From NCBI GenBank assembly GCA_032718865.1, contig JALUTQ010000003.1, forward strand, positions 1,270,001-1,334,000: 64,000 nucleotides of DNA, in the 5' to 3' direction. Both the position numbers and the translations under genes were made by a program. Source of the DNA: Tilletia caries (Eukaryota; Basidiomycota; Exobasidiomycetes; Tilletiales; Tilletiaceae). Shown here in pieces: positions 1 through 10,911 of this stretch. How positions within the stretch are numbered: the first letter of the stretch is position 1; each line of letters opens with the position of its first letter. Under the pieces are notes generated by a model. That model searched no databases, was not told where the DNA came from, and saw only the letters and a program-made list of their open reading frames with translations.

Positions 1-1342
1 GAGTTCAAGAAAGCCGTCACAGATTATGCCCTGGCGCAGCACTTTCCTCACAAGTGGGCGGCTTCGAAGACAGACTGGGCTGTCGCTGTCTGCCAGCGCA
101 ACAAAGCCTGTGATTTCCGGGCGCGCGTGAACCACAACACTGCTCTGCAGCTGTACGAGGTTACTGTGTTTCGGGAGGGGCATGTCTGTGCTGGATTAGG
201 CGATCCGAAGCCGACGGAACATGGACGACAAACAAACACAGCATGATCCTATTGCTCGCTGCCGCCATGGACGCGGATGATAACCTCGTCATCTTGGCTT
301 GGGCTCTAGTGCAGAGCGAGACACAGGTCAGCTGGGAGTGGTTCCTGCGCGCGCTACTGCAGGCTTTCCCGTCCGTTGGTGCCCACACTACGACAGTGGT
401 TTCGGACCGGCAGAAGGGCCTGCATAATGCGATTCAGACAGTTTTTTGCCCAGCGCCACCGAAGGCTACTGCTGCTGGCACTTAGCCGAGAACGTCAAAA
501 AGCACTACGGCATGGCAGCACGCAAACAATTCTGGTGCCTCGTCTACGCGGAGATGGCCAACAAATTCAAGACCGCCATGAGCGAGCTTGCAGGTTGCAG
601 AGCTCAGCTCTGGTGCCGCTCACTACCTTCGCGACTCTGAGGAAGGGGGAATCCCACACAAATTTTGGGCGTCCTATGCTTTCCCTGGCCGCCGGTTTGA
701 TCACGTCACATCGAACCTGAGCGAGATTTTCAACTCGGCACTGCGCCTGCATCGCGAGCTGCCGCCTCTGCAGCTGCTCTCGGCTGTCTACAATTACCAA
801 ATGGGGCACTTCCACGAGTGCGTGCAGAAAGCCACTGCTTGGAAGCAGATTCTGGCCCGCACCCGCACGGTTTGTTTGTTGCGGCACTGCAGCAGGCCCG
901 GAAGCTCAACTGCATTCCTGCAAGTGCAAACACTGGTCTGGTGAAGTACACCGACGGCAAGCAGTTCAACGTGGAGCTGTCAAGCAACCCACAGACTAGC
1001 GCGAGCATCTGCAGCTGCGGCCTGCGGGGTTCCACAGCTGATGCTCATCTAGCATCCGCTCTCAAGAAGCCTCCGGTCCTCTATGCCCACGCCTATTGGA
1101 CTACGAGGCAATGGCGCCTCACCTGCGCGAAGCCTTACATTGTGGCTGAGCTCAACTACCTCGACTCCAACGAGCTCGACGCCCCCGACTCCAGCACGCG
1201 ATCCAAGAAGGGACGCCCACAGAAGCAGCGTCGCGAGGCCGGAAAGGGTGGGAGTTCTTCGCGAGACATTGTCCCTTCTTTCTGTAACAAGTGCGGAGAG
1301 TTTAATCACTCTGCCAGGCACTGCTGCACTTCCTATTAGCTT
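1..1342 (+). pseudogene. MULE transposase, frameshifted and cut by the window edge
   Basis: Relic of a Mutator-like (MULE) DDE transposase. The frame open from base 1 gives a MuDR-type DNA-binding segment (FKKAVTDYALAQHF) and stops near 245. The next frame, 243-485, has the transposase core (MDADDNLVILAWALVQSE, then VVSDRQKGLHNAI). It continues in other frames through 446-640 (YCCWHLAENVKKHYG) and 588-944. The last segment, 818-1339, has a SWIM-like CSC...H stretch and a C-terminal zinc knuckle CNKCGEFNHSARHC (CX2CX4HX4C). At least three frame changes are needed, so it is non-functional unless some are short introns. The upstream end lies outside the window. Confidence 0.8.
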
Positions 1343-1456
1343 GTTCCCTTTTCTCCCTATGCCTTCCTATTTTTCCCTCTGGGATCTTGTCATATATGCT
1401 CTCCCATCGCTTACTCAGTAATCTAACTTCAGCTTAATTTTCATTTCGATAATTTT

Positions 1457-1535
1457 CGTACCCTCCCATGGTAAGATAAGGGGCGTACCCTCCTGTGGTT
1501 TTTGGAGGCCCTCCGTACCATCCTGTGGTTAACCT
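1457..1535. repeat. Three GTACC..TCC.TGGT copies between two MULE relics
   Basis: The 230-base gap between the two MULE relics holds three loose direct copies of a motif like GTACCCTCCTGTGGT (near 1458, 1490 and 1522). This may be a leftover transposon end or promoter array. No coding was seen from 1343 to 1573. Confidence 0.35.
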
Positions 1536-1619
1536 CTGCTGCAAGGTCGTCCTCCAGTTGAGGCCCTTCTTGAGTGGCTAGAAGAACAGCAATGTCCCCA
1601 TCGAAAGCTGGTTACGGAC

Positions 1620-2945
1620 GTGAGCGAGAATGTCCAGCGACTGGATGGCCTTCTCTTTGCGCATCCAAAAGATCTCAAGCTTCTTCATCGATTTGGAACC
1701 GTCATTGGTGCAGACGCAACCTACACCACAAACAAACATTGCCTGCCCCTACTTCATTTTGTCGGACACACCAGCTCCAACAAATCCTTCACAGCTGCGC
1801 TCGCTTTCCTCCCAAATGAGACGACAATGACCCACACCTGGGCGTTCGAGTCACTCCAAGAAATTGCACCAGGATTCGCTCCGGATGTTGTCGTCAAAGA
1901 CCACGACGCAGCCATCGGTGCTGCTCTTTTGAACACAGTGCCAGAATCCGCCCATATTCTTTGCCAGTGGCACATCCGCCAGAACGTGGAGAAGATGGCC
2001 CGTCCGCGACTGCAGAACGATACAGAATACGAGCAATTTCTGTCGGACTTTGACGAGATCCGACATTCTCCGTCCCTGGACGCGCTGAAGGCACACGCTG
2101 CCGCTTTGCAGCACGAGTGGGGTGAGTCACATCCGGATTTATTCGATTATGTCGATCTCAAGCCTCGGCAGAGTTTCTGTGGGTGGCTGTATACATCAAC
2201 CGACACCCTCATATGGGGACCAAAGTCACATCGCGAGTGGAAGGCCTTCACGCCACTCTCAAGAAATTTCTCATTTCCCGACACGGCAATCTCTTCACCG
2301 TGACCCAAGCGTTGCACCACTCCATAGCTCAGCACACCAACATTCAAAATGACCTAGAGAACGACCGAGGAAAGGTCCCAATCCTTAGTTTGGGCGATCC
2401 ATTGACCATTCTATCTGGAGGTCGCCAAGAATGTGTCTCGATTTGCCTTGAACATCTTGAAGATACAGGACGAAGCTGCTCGACGAATGGCAAACAAGGA
2501 CAAGATTAGGGCCGAGCGGAATGCACGCACGGGCGGGGAGGCCTCGGGACTGCAGGACACCTCATCTTGCACCTGCACGTTGCCCGCCACGATGAGGTTG
2601 CCCTGTCACCACACACTGCGCTTCTCCACGATATCGAACTTCCAATCTGGAATCTATTCATCCACAATGGCGCACTGCCGCCGGTCTATCCGCTGTCAAG
2701 GACTCAAGGTGGTTCGTCTCATTGATCCACTTGAGCCCCGAGCAAGACGCGTACCACCTTCTTCTGCGGCTGCCACCTCCTCCAGCCGCCTCATGACCGG
2801 AAATGAGGCGACTCAAGCCCAGCACCGGCGAATCAAAAGGCGCTGCAGGAACTGTCACCAAGGTGGCCACAACTCGAACAAGTGTTCTCAGCCATGCGGA
2901 CGTTGCCAGTCGACACAGCATAAGCTCAATCAATGCCCAGAGTAG
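1620..2945 (+). pseudogene. FAR1/MULE-type transposase, frameshifted
   Basis: Second and unrelated MULE-class transposase. The 1620-2303 frame carries the DDE core: FGTVIGADATYTTNKHCLPL (first Asp), then VVVKDHDAAIGAAL (second Asp) and the CQWHIRQNVEK motif typical of FAR1/MULE proteins. The frame shifts near 2180 to MGTKVTSRVEGLHATLKKFL (third acidic residue region) and again near 2430 to a SWIM zinc finger (CTCTLPATMRLPCHH) and a zinc knuckle CRNCHQGGHNSNKC, ending at 2945. The domain order matches a complete protein, but two frame changes are required. An intron explanation for the first is possible but no clean GT-AG pair was found. Identity as MULE is confident; function is doubtful. Confidence 0.8.
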
Positions 2946-3352
2946 CTGTTCTATTTAGGTTGAATTATGTCTGTATGCTCATTGTTTTCATTTTATATCA
3001 ATATCGATGACGGAGAGTATCGTGGATGTGGCCGTTAATCATCCGTCAACTCACGCTGCACGCATGCGGCATGCATGCCTGCCAGCTTACGCGATGCCTT
3101 TATCATTTGTCAGGAAGCGTGGGAAGAGCCAAGAGGGGCCACGATGAATAAAGACAGAGGCCCAGGATGCATTGGCGAAGAACAATGGACATGGGTCTTA
3201 GCGATTATATTGTGCGTGTTGTCGAAGAGAGGGATTTTTGCAAATTTGCACCAGAGCGTTGGGATCGTCCCTGAGAGTAGACAGAGCTTCTGTGAGAACC
3301 TGGAGTCCAGATAGCTGGAAAGCACGAAAGGTGATGCGGGAGAAATTAGAGT
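2946..3352. other. Gap without recognisable gene
   Basis: About 400 bases downstream of the second MULE relic. Short frames here look random. It probably belongs to the decayed flank between the two members of this transposase family. Confidence 0.4.
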
Positions 3353-3359
3353 TCAAGCG

Positions 3360-3781
3360 ATAGGACCCGTGGGCGACAGTAGACAAATATCAATCCGTGA
3401 GCACTGATATGCTGATATGCTGGCGGAAATATAAGAGGTCAATACTGACCTTGATGCAGTCGAACCTTGAAAGCGGATGAACCGATGGCAGTACGCCATT
3501 GCGGATGAATGGATTTCAGGGAAAGGAAAGTTCCATGTCTTGGAGAAGAAGCAGCGTAGAATGACAAGACAAACCCATTGTGGTGGGCAACTTGCAGGTG
3601 CGAGGTGAGGTGTCCTGCAGTGCCGAAGCATTTCCGCCCGTGCGCATTCGTGTATAAGAGGAGTGATACTTTTTGATGCGTAATTTTCGTACTGGTGACG
3701 AGCTTTGTGCCATGGTCCTAGCCCAAAAGGCCGAAAGATGTTTGAAATACGCGTTGGCTCATTGTGAAGCACGGTTGGCAC
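3360..3781 (-). pseudogene. Inverted C-terminal fragment of the same FAR1/MULE family
   Basis: Minus-strand frames 3781-3353 and 3713-3516 together reproduce the C-terminal region of the 1620-2945 transposase. RTGGNASALQDTSPRTCKLP corresponds to RTGGEASGLQDTSSCTCTLP, followed by TMGLSCHSTL against TMRLPCHHTL, and AMAYCHRFIRFQG against TMAHCRRSIRCQG. The first SWIM cysteine has become arginine and one His has become Ser, so the zinc site is destroyed. It is a diverged second copy in opposite orientation, about 400 bp from the first. Confidence 0.7.
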
Positions 3782-3959
3782 ATTTTGTGCTACAGCGAGA
3801 TCCGCTAGATGAACGAGATCGTGTTCGTTGAGAGGTATGGAATGGAGTCGGAGACTTGCCGGTGTATGAGGAATGCGAGGGAAGCAAGGATGACTGAGGG
3901 GGTAAAAAGAGCAAGGACATCAGCACACGACGAGGCAAGTGAAAACCGTAATGTTGCAC

Positions 3960-5860
3960 TCACCGGACTGACTCGAGGATCTTCTTTCTGCCCTTTGCCT
4001 CCAGCAGATCGACGCGCCTCTGTGCCTGCTGGCATTTAGGCTTCCAGGACCGCGGTGTTGTCTCATGTCTGTGCGAACGACCACGCCCACATTGCGGATG
4101 TCAAGGGCCACCAGGGAAAGCACAGCCAACTCCATGTAAGTCGGCCCAGAAGGTTCGTCCGTACTGATGAACCGGTGAGGGGAAAATTGTGGTCTTAGCC
4201 ACTCGTCGGTTTTCGTTGACGAGGGCCAGGTCAGCTGCTTTGAATCGGAGAAAGACTTTGTCGTCGACCCAGTTGCCGTTCGGGAAGATGCTTTCTGCTC
4301 GAGCGAGGTCGGCAAAGGCATCACGGAAGAGGCCGTAGACGCCACAGGCGGGACCAAGTCCGAACGCCAGGAACCTGTCAACGTAAAATCGCCCTTTCCA
4401 CTCGACGACGGTACCGAGCCATTGGGAGGGGTGTAGAGGGACTTGTCGGAAGGCGGAGACAGTGTCTCTTACGAAGGCTTGAGCCGTGTGATAAGGATGA
4501 GCCCGGAGCGCCCCGGAGTGCTCCGTACTCCCGGGCCCATACTCCGGGGCACTCCGCTGACTTTCTGTGGTGCTCCGTGCTCCGTCTATTTTCAGAGTTA
4601 CACCAGCATCTTACTCCGTACTCCGTCACGATAAGGAGCACCAGAGAAAAATTACTTCGTGCTCCGTCAAATTGCAGAGTGTTTCAGAAAGTCTACTCCG
4701 TACTGCGCGGCTACGGAGCCCGGATAATCCGGGGGAGCTCCGTACTCCGGGAGATAATCTCACAAATCCCAAAACATGGTATGATTTTAGAAATGTGTAT
4801 GCTCGTGATCAAGCTTGTAGCAGCTGTGCTTAAGAGAACAGTCTGAGAGTGCTTGAAGAGCTGTTCTGGTCAGATTTAGACTGCGAGATGAGATTTGTTG
4901 AAATAAATTTTGAAAATTGACCCCAAAATACTCATGTTATAGCAAAATACCTTCCTTATGAAAAAATGTGGAGGCCCCGGAGCGCCCCGGACTCCGGGGG
5001 TAACTCCGTACTCCGTCACATCTCACAGGTATTTACTCCGTACTCCGGGGGATTATCTGCAACGCCCAGAGGCCAGCTCCGTACTCCGGGGAACCTCCTA
5101 CATTGCTTCAACGTCAGCTCCGTACTCCGGCAACGGTGAGGTAACCTCTCGATTCTCACTCCGTACTCCCCGCTCCCCCGGAGTGCGACCCCGGATAACC
5201 GGGGCGCTCCGGCAAAGCCGCTCCGGGGCTTACTCCGTGCTCATCCTTACCGTGTGAGGGAGCATGAGGATGGTTCTACACATGTCCTCGGTGGTGCACC
5301 AGGTTGTGGGCCAGTCCTCGACGCGAAGCTGGGAGTTGATCGACCTCGTTCCAAGGTCAAGATGGGGTATGCTGGGCTGTGTACGTAGTGGAGGTGATAG
5401 CTGTTGTACTTGGGAGTGTGAGCGTCTGAAGCGGTCCTTGTAGAGCTTCTTGCTGTTCCTTGGTGTGGGGTCATCGTCGTTATGTGGGGAGCTGAAGTCT
5501 TGGATGAGGCGGAACTTGCCGTTTACCTTGACTCTGATTCCCAGGGGAGAGGTCTGGAAGGGGCCTCCGAGCAGGTCTTCAACGGTGGAAGGGGAGGTGA
5601 ATGGGTCTACATATCGGCCGGCTTTGAGTTCATTATCGACGCGTACTTCGACTTTGGTAGGTCGTTGGTGGTAGAGCCGAGGTGTTTGGCGATGTGTGTG
5701 CGGGTGATGATGAGGATGCCGACGTGAAGCCCTTCTTTGAGGGCGGGGACAATTGCCTGGTATCGGTGTAATAGGCTGTGTCGAACGAGTGCATTGGACC
5801 ACCCCTCAGCGTTGAGCTGGAGGTTGCCCGGCAGCCGGGGAATCTGTGGCGAGGGGGAAG
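3960..5860 (-). pseudogene. Reverse transcriptase/RNase H of a DIRS-like element, interrupted by a MITE
   Basis: Read on the minus strand. The N-terminal part (5860-5258) starts near LQLNAEGWSNALVRHSLL and includes GRYVDPFTSPSTVEDLLGG and KFRLIQDFSSPHNDDDPT, a block seen in basidiomycete reverse transcriptases. It stops at ILMLPHT where the 4492-5249 element begins. Beyond that, 4491-4130 continues with DTVSAFRQVPLHP, GRFYVDRFLAFGLGPACG and WVDDKVFLRF (WVDD is the catalytic box). A stretch near 4120-3960 resembles RNase H (MELAVLSLVALDIRNVGVVV, then NASRHRG). Frameshifts occur near 4420 and after 5470, so it was already decayed or decayed after insertion. The Gag-like relic at 27-29 kb and the recombinase at 56-57 kb suggest the full element was DIRS-like. 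Confidence 0.75.
4492..5249. mobile_element. hAT-like MITE, family A, in the RT gene (8-bp TSD)
   Basis: 758-bp non-autonomous element. Its ends are perfect 11-bp inverted repeats (TAAGGATGAGC at the left, its complement at 5239-5249). It is flanked by exact 8-bp direct repeats CCGTGTGA (4484-4491 and 5250-5257). An 8-bp duplication and a YARNG-type end indicate the hAT superfamily. The interior is AT-rich in the middle, and both arms are packed with variants of CTCCGTACTCCG and CCCCGGAG. There is no coding capacity. Removing the element with one duplication rejoins the surrounding RT frame. Confidence 0.9.
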
Positions 5861-6230
5861 TAAGGATCTTCCCGGAGGAGGCCCCAGAGTAGCATTCCCC
5901 GGAGCTCCGCGGACTCCGGTGGACGCTCTGCACGGTTACGGAGCACGGAGCGACATTTGAGCGTTTTTTCCTAGCTTTAAATTTGCGGAGCTACTCCGCG
6001 AAGGTATGGCTGCAACGCCCCGGAGCACGGAGTGAATTTGCTTGCATTGTCAAAGAAGCCCCGGAGTACGGAGCAGACCCCGGAGTCCGTCCGACGGACT
6101 CCGGGGATGGCAAAGTGGGCCACGTGATGGCCAAAACTGAGTCACGTGACCGGCTTTGAGGGATTTCTCGGCCGAATCAGGTCGAAATAATGTGTATTTC
6201 ACCTTTTTGGGGGCCGTAAACCCTTGGAAA
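5861..6230. mobile_element. hAT-like MITE, family B, one end only
   Basis: Begins with TAAGGATCTTCCCGGAGGAG. It then follows, base for base with scattered changes, the reverse complement of the complete copy at 50505-51156 through the CACGTGA-containing middle (near 6120-6150) to about 6215. The other terminal repeat is missing, so this is a truncated copy. It abuts the N-terminal edge of the RT pseudogene. Confidence 0.75.
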
Positions 6231-6534
6231 GAAATGATATAGACTTCTGACAGCCTTGGTTAACCCAAAAACTACCCTCCTCGGTCAAACAATGTATACT
6301 GCAAAGAGACCCGAGATGGGTCGTTTTGGGCGCGAGAGATGAAATAGATAATATCACGTGCAGTCCTACCGCACTCACTGAGTCACCAGTCACCACTCAC
6401 CACCTCCTCTGTCCCGCGCGCACACACAGGCGTCCACACTGATCGTCGGCGGCTGCACCACGCCTTTCCCTGGACAGCGGTCGCGCGTCGCTGCGTACGC
6501 ACTAGGGTCTCCGCAAGGCGTCCTATCTATACAA
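6231..6534. other. Gap without gene
   Basis: About 300 bases between the truncated MITE and the DBP4 relic. No homology or conserved frame was recognised. Confidence 0.4.
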
Positions 6535-8240
6535 CATGCACCTCCATCCAGACGCGCGCCATTCCACTCGCCCTCAGGGGCAAGGACGTCCTCGCAGCAG
6601 CACACACAGGCTCAGGCAAGACCCTCGCCTTCCTCATCCCCGTCCTCGACGTCCTCTTCCGTAAAGGATGGGGCCCCGCAGATGGACTCGGCGCACTCAT
6701 CATCAGCCCCACCCGCGAACTCGCCATCCAGATCTTCACCGTCCTCCGCAACATTGGCTCAGCACATACCTTCTCTGCCGGTCTCGTCATTGGCGGTAAA
6801 GATCTGCAGACGGAGCAGGAACGGCTGGCACGGATCAATATCCTCTTCGTGAGTCGTGACCCCGGGGAGACTGCTCCAACATATGGACCACACTGTCGAT
6901 TTTGATGCCTCCAATGTCCAGATACTCGTCCTGGACGAGGCCGACCGGATCCTCGACATGGGCTTCCCGCTTCGCACCCACCCTCAACGCAATTGTCGAG
7001 AACCTGCCCAAGAAGCGACAGACACTCCTCTTCATCGCGACACAGACTCGACGCGTCAAGGATCTCGCACGGCTCTCCCTCGTCGAGCCGGAGTACGTAG
7101 CCGTGAGCAATGCACCCTCGGACCCGTCTGATCCGAACTTGACCAACGCCGCTACGACGGCAACGGGCGAGGACGATGTAACCATGGGAGCCAGTTCTCT
7201 ACCCGCCGACCTGTCCCAGAACTACATGGTCGTCCCCTTCCCCGCCAAACTCTCCACCCCTTCTCCTTCCTACGCACCCACACCCAGTCCAAAACCATCA
7301 TCTTCCTCTCCTCCTGCCGCCAGGTCCAATTTGCCCATTCGACTTTCTGCAAGCTCCGGCAGGGCGTCTCGTTACTGTGTCTGCACGGCAAGCAGAAGCA
7401 GGCCAAACGGTTGTAGATTTTTGCGGAGTTTAGGAAGACGAGACATGCGGTGCCGTTTGCTACCGACATTGCTGCTCGCGGGTTGGACCTCCCTGCTGTC
7501 GATTGGGTTGTCCAGCTCGACGCAACCGAGGACGCGGCTATGACGACGAAGCGGAAGTGGGCAAGGACGGTAAAGTTCGGACGAAGTACGATCGGATGTT
7601 CGGTCGGAAGAACCAAGGTGTGCTGAGTGAGCACTACGCCAAGCTTGTTGCCGACGACGCGGAGAGCAGTGCATCCGACTCGGGCTCGGGCTCGGGGTCG
7701 TACGATGACAGTGACGGTGAGGCGATGGCGGAGGATGGGTTCGGACACGATGACGAGAACGACTTCCTCACGCTCAAACGGGCCGACCATGCCCCGTCAG
7801 ACGACGACGAAGCCGGCTCGACGTTCGCCTCCTCGGTCCTTCTCCAACCCGACGGCACAGTCTCTACAACCTCTGCGGACAAGTTGGCTCCCGCGCGCGC
7901 CCACCTACCTATGGCCGAGGCCCACCTCTCCAAACGGAAACTCTTGCAAGGGTCTTCGAAGAAGGCGATGGCAGCCGCTGGGCTGCGCGGTTCGGGCGAC
8001 AAGCTCATCTTTGACGATGAAGGCAATGCGCATTCTGCGTATGCGATCACTTCCGAAGAGACCTTCTTGGGCACCGTCGCTGAGAAGGAGGGCGGCATTG
8101 CGGATGAGATTCGGAGGTTTGGGGAGGAGGAGCGGGAGGCGTTGCGGGAACGGGACGTTTTGGATAAGGAGCGGGTTCGGGAGAAGAGGAGGGAGAAGAA
8201 GAGGAGGGAGAAGAAGAGGAGGGAGAAGGAGAGGGCTTAG
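6535..8240 (+). pseudogene. DBP4: DBP4-like DEAD-box RNA helicase pseudogene
   Basis: DBP4 (Hca4/DDX10) is a nucleolar helicase acting in 18S rRNA maturation. The reading begins abruptly at the Q motif ([12 protein letters not shown], 6541). It goes through motif [42 protein letters not shown] and [19 protein letters not shown], where the SAT motif has become IAT. ATDIAARGLDLPAVDWVVQL is followed by a jump near 7540 straight to the family-specific C-terminal region (KYDRMFGRKNQGVLSEHYAK, 7583 on, and GLRGSGDKLIFDDEGNAH). The HRxGRxxR motif VI and the following linker are missing. The N-terminus is absent, at least four frame changes are needed, and the 3' end has an E/K/R-rich tail (to 8240). 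It is a dead copy; a functional copy should exist elsewhere. Confidence 0.8.
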
Positions 8241-9018
8241 GGGGAGGTTGAGGGTGGGTCTTCTGATGAGGATGCGGAGGGCTTCCCTCGACTTACGGTC
8301 TCGAACCAAGTACCTGCACATCGTAGCCAAGCGCTGCGTCTTCCTTCTCGAGACATCAGTTCGCCGTTGAGGCACAAGGCGCCGGCCTAACTGCACCGTC
8401 TCGCCCCCGGATCTCGCCCAGATGGCGGCAAGAACCATCGGATCGCACCGCCCTAACCCCATCTCCATCCTCAAGGATGTTCCCCGGGGTTTCAACTTTC
8501 AAGCACATGGGCCAGCCCGACCTGAACTGAAACCTGCTCACCGCCATTGCTCCCGAGTTGCCCGTCTCCGTCATCGTCCTCCTCCTTGAGCACATCGCCA
8601 TCGCACAGTCCTTCGGCCGGGTGAACCGAGGCCACACAGCGCGATTCGGGAGAAAAAACTGGACTCTCTTTGTCTTCGTTCCCACTGGACGTCCAAGCGG
8701 AGCAGAGAAGAATGTCGGTCCAGTGATTGCAGGACGAGAAGCTGTTGGGGGCCGGTGTGAACTGTTGGCCATGGGCTATGCTAGAATCTAGATACATACA
8801 TGCTCATCAGAACTCAAAATGAGAGCTACCGTAACATGATGCATGATGGTGAAATGAGCACTAACGATACCTGTAGTCCTGTGACACGCGTGAAAGGGGG
8901 GCTAGCTACAGTTCTCCGTACCCCCTACGCGCGGGTGTACAACATCTATATGAAGGGTGCACCTCCCCCGTTCGTTCCCCTGTTCCCTCGTTGCCCCACT
9001 TGGCCCTCCCTCTTCCTC
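8241..9018. other. No gene recognised
   Basis: Downstream of the DBP4 relic. Long frames on both strands have no recognisable motif and look like by-products of GC-rich sequence. Confidence 0.4.
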
Positions 9019-9157
9019 GCGCTTTCCGGAGCCGCTGAGCGCTACGACCACTCTCGCGCTCTCCAGAGCTGCTGAGCGCCACAACCACCCTCGCGCTCTC
9101 CGGAGCTGCTGAGCGCTACGACCACTCTCGCCTCCTCGGAGCTGCTGAGCCTTTCGG
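9019..9157. repeat. 37-bp tandem repeat, nearly four units
   Basis: Units start at 9019, 9056, 9093 and 9130, the last incomplete. Each contains CTCCGGAGCTGCTGAGCG followed by CTACGACCACTCTC. Differences are single bases. The units read open in several frames but no gene is suggested. Confidence 0.85.
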
Positions 9158-9758
9158 AGCCCGTGACTGGACCCTGTAAGATACGGAGGTGGACGTTTCA
9201 CGTTAGGCTGGGATAGGAAACTGGGCTGTGGGGTTCGGAGGACGGGGGTATGGGACTGGCTGACTGGTTGTGATAGCTGCCGCTGGCTCTGCACAAGTAG
9301 CCGGAGTAGGAGCGTGATCGATCAGCGGATGATGCGGTGGGTTGCGCAAAGCCTTCGAATGCATAGGCCCTGTGGGCTGTGCTGATGGTGGTGGAGGCCG
9401 AAGGGTAGCCTGCCGATGTACTTTTGGACGTCGAAGTGCCGACTCACGACTGAGGCAATGAGGTAGTGTGGTGATGAGGTCGGTAGGTTGCAGGTTCTCT
9501 GTACGTCCGTCAGAACGTCCGGGGGGGTGGGGGGGTGGTATGGGGGGTATGCCAACGCTAGTAGTGGAGCCTGTGGGAATCGCGGACCGTGAAGGGTTGG
9601 TTCAGGCTGCTGGAAGAGGTGCCGCTCGACCAGGTGGCCGCCGAAGATGGACCTGATTATACGACGGTCGTTGCGAAGTTGGAGAAGAGGACTGAGGATT
9701 TGAACGCGAAAGGTGAAGGAAGGAAGACAGGCAGGATGAAGATGTGTGGTTGCATTCA
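9158..9758. other. No assured gene; possible coding scrap near 9590
   Basis: Mostly featureless. A short plus-strand stretch near 9590-9720 reads GWFRLLEEVPLDQV and then AKLEKRTEDLNAKGEG, which has the look of real protein. I cannot name the family and it lacks surrounding exons. Confidence 0.25.
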
Positions 9759-10647
9759 TCAACTCCCCACCGCCGTGGGCCGGCCTGCGTGCTGTCGAAC
9801 CAAGTCACCCTGGAGGTTACGCTCTGGGACCGGAATCCGCTCTATTGGATCGTGCCTTCTCAGATCCAGGCAGCCCTTGTCTGTTCTTCCTTTGCGCCCG
9901 AACAAGTGATAGCCTAAGTTCGACGTCTGGTGGGGTGGTACGTGTAGTATCTTGCGGCACGAGCGACATTGCCAGGCTTCTGTACGTTGCGTTCCAGCTA
10001 CCACCTTGGTTCGCCGTAGCCTCTCCGGAACGTCCTCCTCGCCAAGGAAGTGAAAATATTTGAGGTAGCCAGCGTGAGTGCCTGTCAGAGCCCGTCGTCC
10101 GTTGTCACTGAGCGCTCGTGACAGTAGGTGGAGAACTTGGGCCGCAGTGAGAGGCCCGCGATAGTGTTGAGCCTGGCTACCTCGAAGGTCCGGTTTCAGA
10201 GCCCAGTCGACAAAGGGTGATGAGCGGTGGTTTGTCGTTGGGTCGAGGGCCACGCCCAGCGCCTGCAACCTTGGAGTGTTGGGCGACGTGGGTAGGAGTG
10301 TTGCCGGTGGTTCCAAGTCTCTGGTTCTGACCCCGTCCTGTCGCGAGTTGAGATCTTCCCCAGGGGTGCTCCTCAGAGCAGTGAGTATCGCCTGTGAGCT
10401 GCGCGTCAGTTGATTGCTTGGTTGGATGGCTTCCGCGTCGCTGTCTTCGTCCGACGAAGTGTCTTCGTGGTGGTACATGCGCGCCTCGCGGTGAGAACGG
10501 ATGATTACGACCTGCTGGATGTTTCAAAGGGGTCGATGAGCGCGAAAGATCAGAGCGCTCGATAACAGTTGCCGTACTTACATCCTCGAAGCTCCGAGGA
10601 GCCGCGATCCTCGATGGCAAGGAGTCGGGAAGCTTGACCAAAGCCAT
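9759..10647 (-). CDS. Two-exon protein with a BED-like C/H finger, unknown function
   Basis: Proposed model: exon 1 10647-10582, intron 10581-10512 (GTAAGT...CAG), exon 2 10511-9759. The join is in phase and gives 272 aa. The protein begins MALVKLPDSLPSRIAAPRSF, has an acidic-serine stretch (DTSSDEDSDAEA) near residues 40-50, and a single putative zinc finger: WQCRSCRKI with Cys204 and Cys207 and a histidine near 224 (LGYHLF). Architecture resembles the 15353-16000 protein: disordered acidic N-terminus, then a finger near the C-terminus. The gene is divergent from the 648-aa gene at 10912, with 264 bp between starts. Family not recognised. A BED-type role (DNA binding, often transposon-derived) is an inference. 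Confidence 0.55.
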
Positions 10648-10911
10648 GCAAAGAGAATGTAAGGGAGGACGGGTTTACTTCCTGCGACGCGGAACGCCTG
10701 TGGGCACACCTCGTCAACGCGCACCCGCGCCACGATCCTGATCATGCGCTCGCGTTCTCGCGACGCGTCTGCCTGATGCGCTCTTTGCGCCACGCGTTTG
10801 CGCGGCGCACTCAGTCACTTCATCCTTCTGTCTGGCACTCTGACCACCTTTACTCTGCGTTGACACCGCTATCGTCGCTACCCTCCTAAAAGTCATCTCC
10901 GGTACCCTCCC
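10648..10911. promoter_or_regulatory. Shared intergenic region of a divergent gene pair
   Basis: 264 bp separate the two start codons at 10647 (minus) and 10912 (plus). Promoters for both must lie here or in the first exons. No clear TATA box was seen. A CGCG-rich stretch (near 10715-10805) and CTACCCTCC just before the plus-strand start are the only marked features. Confidence 0.35.
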
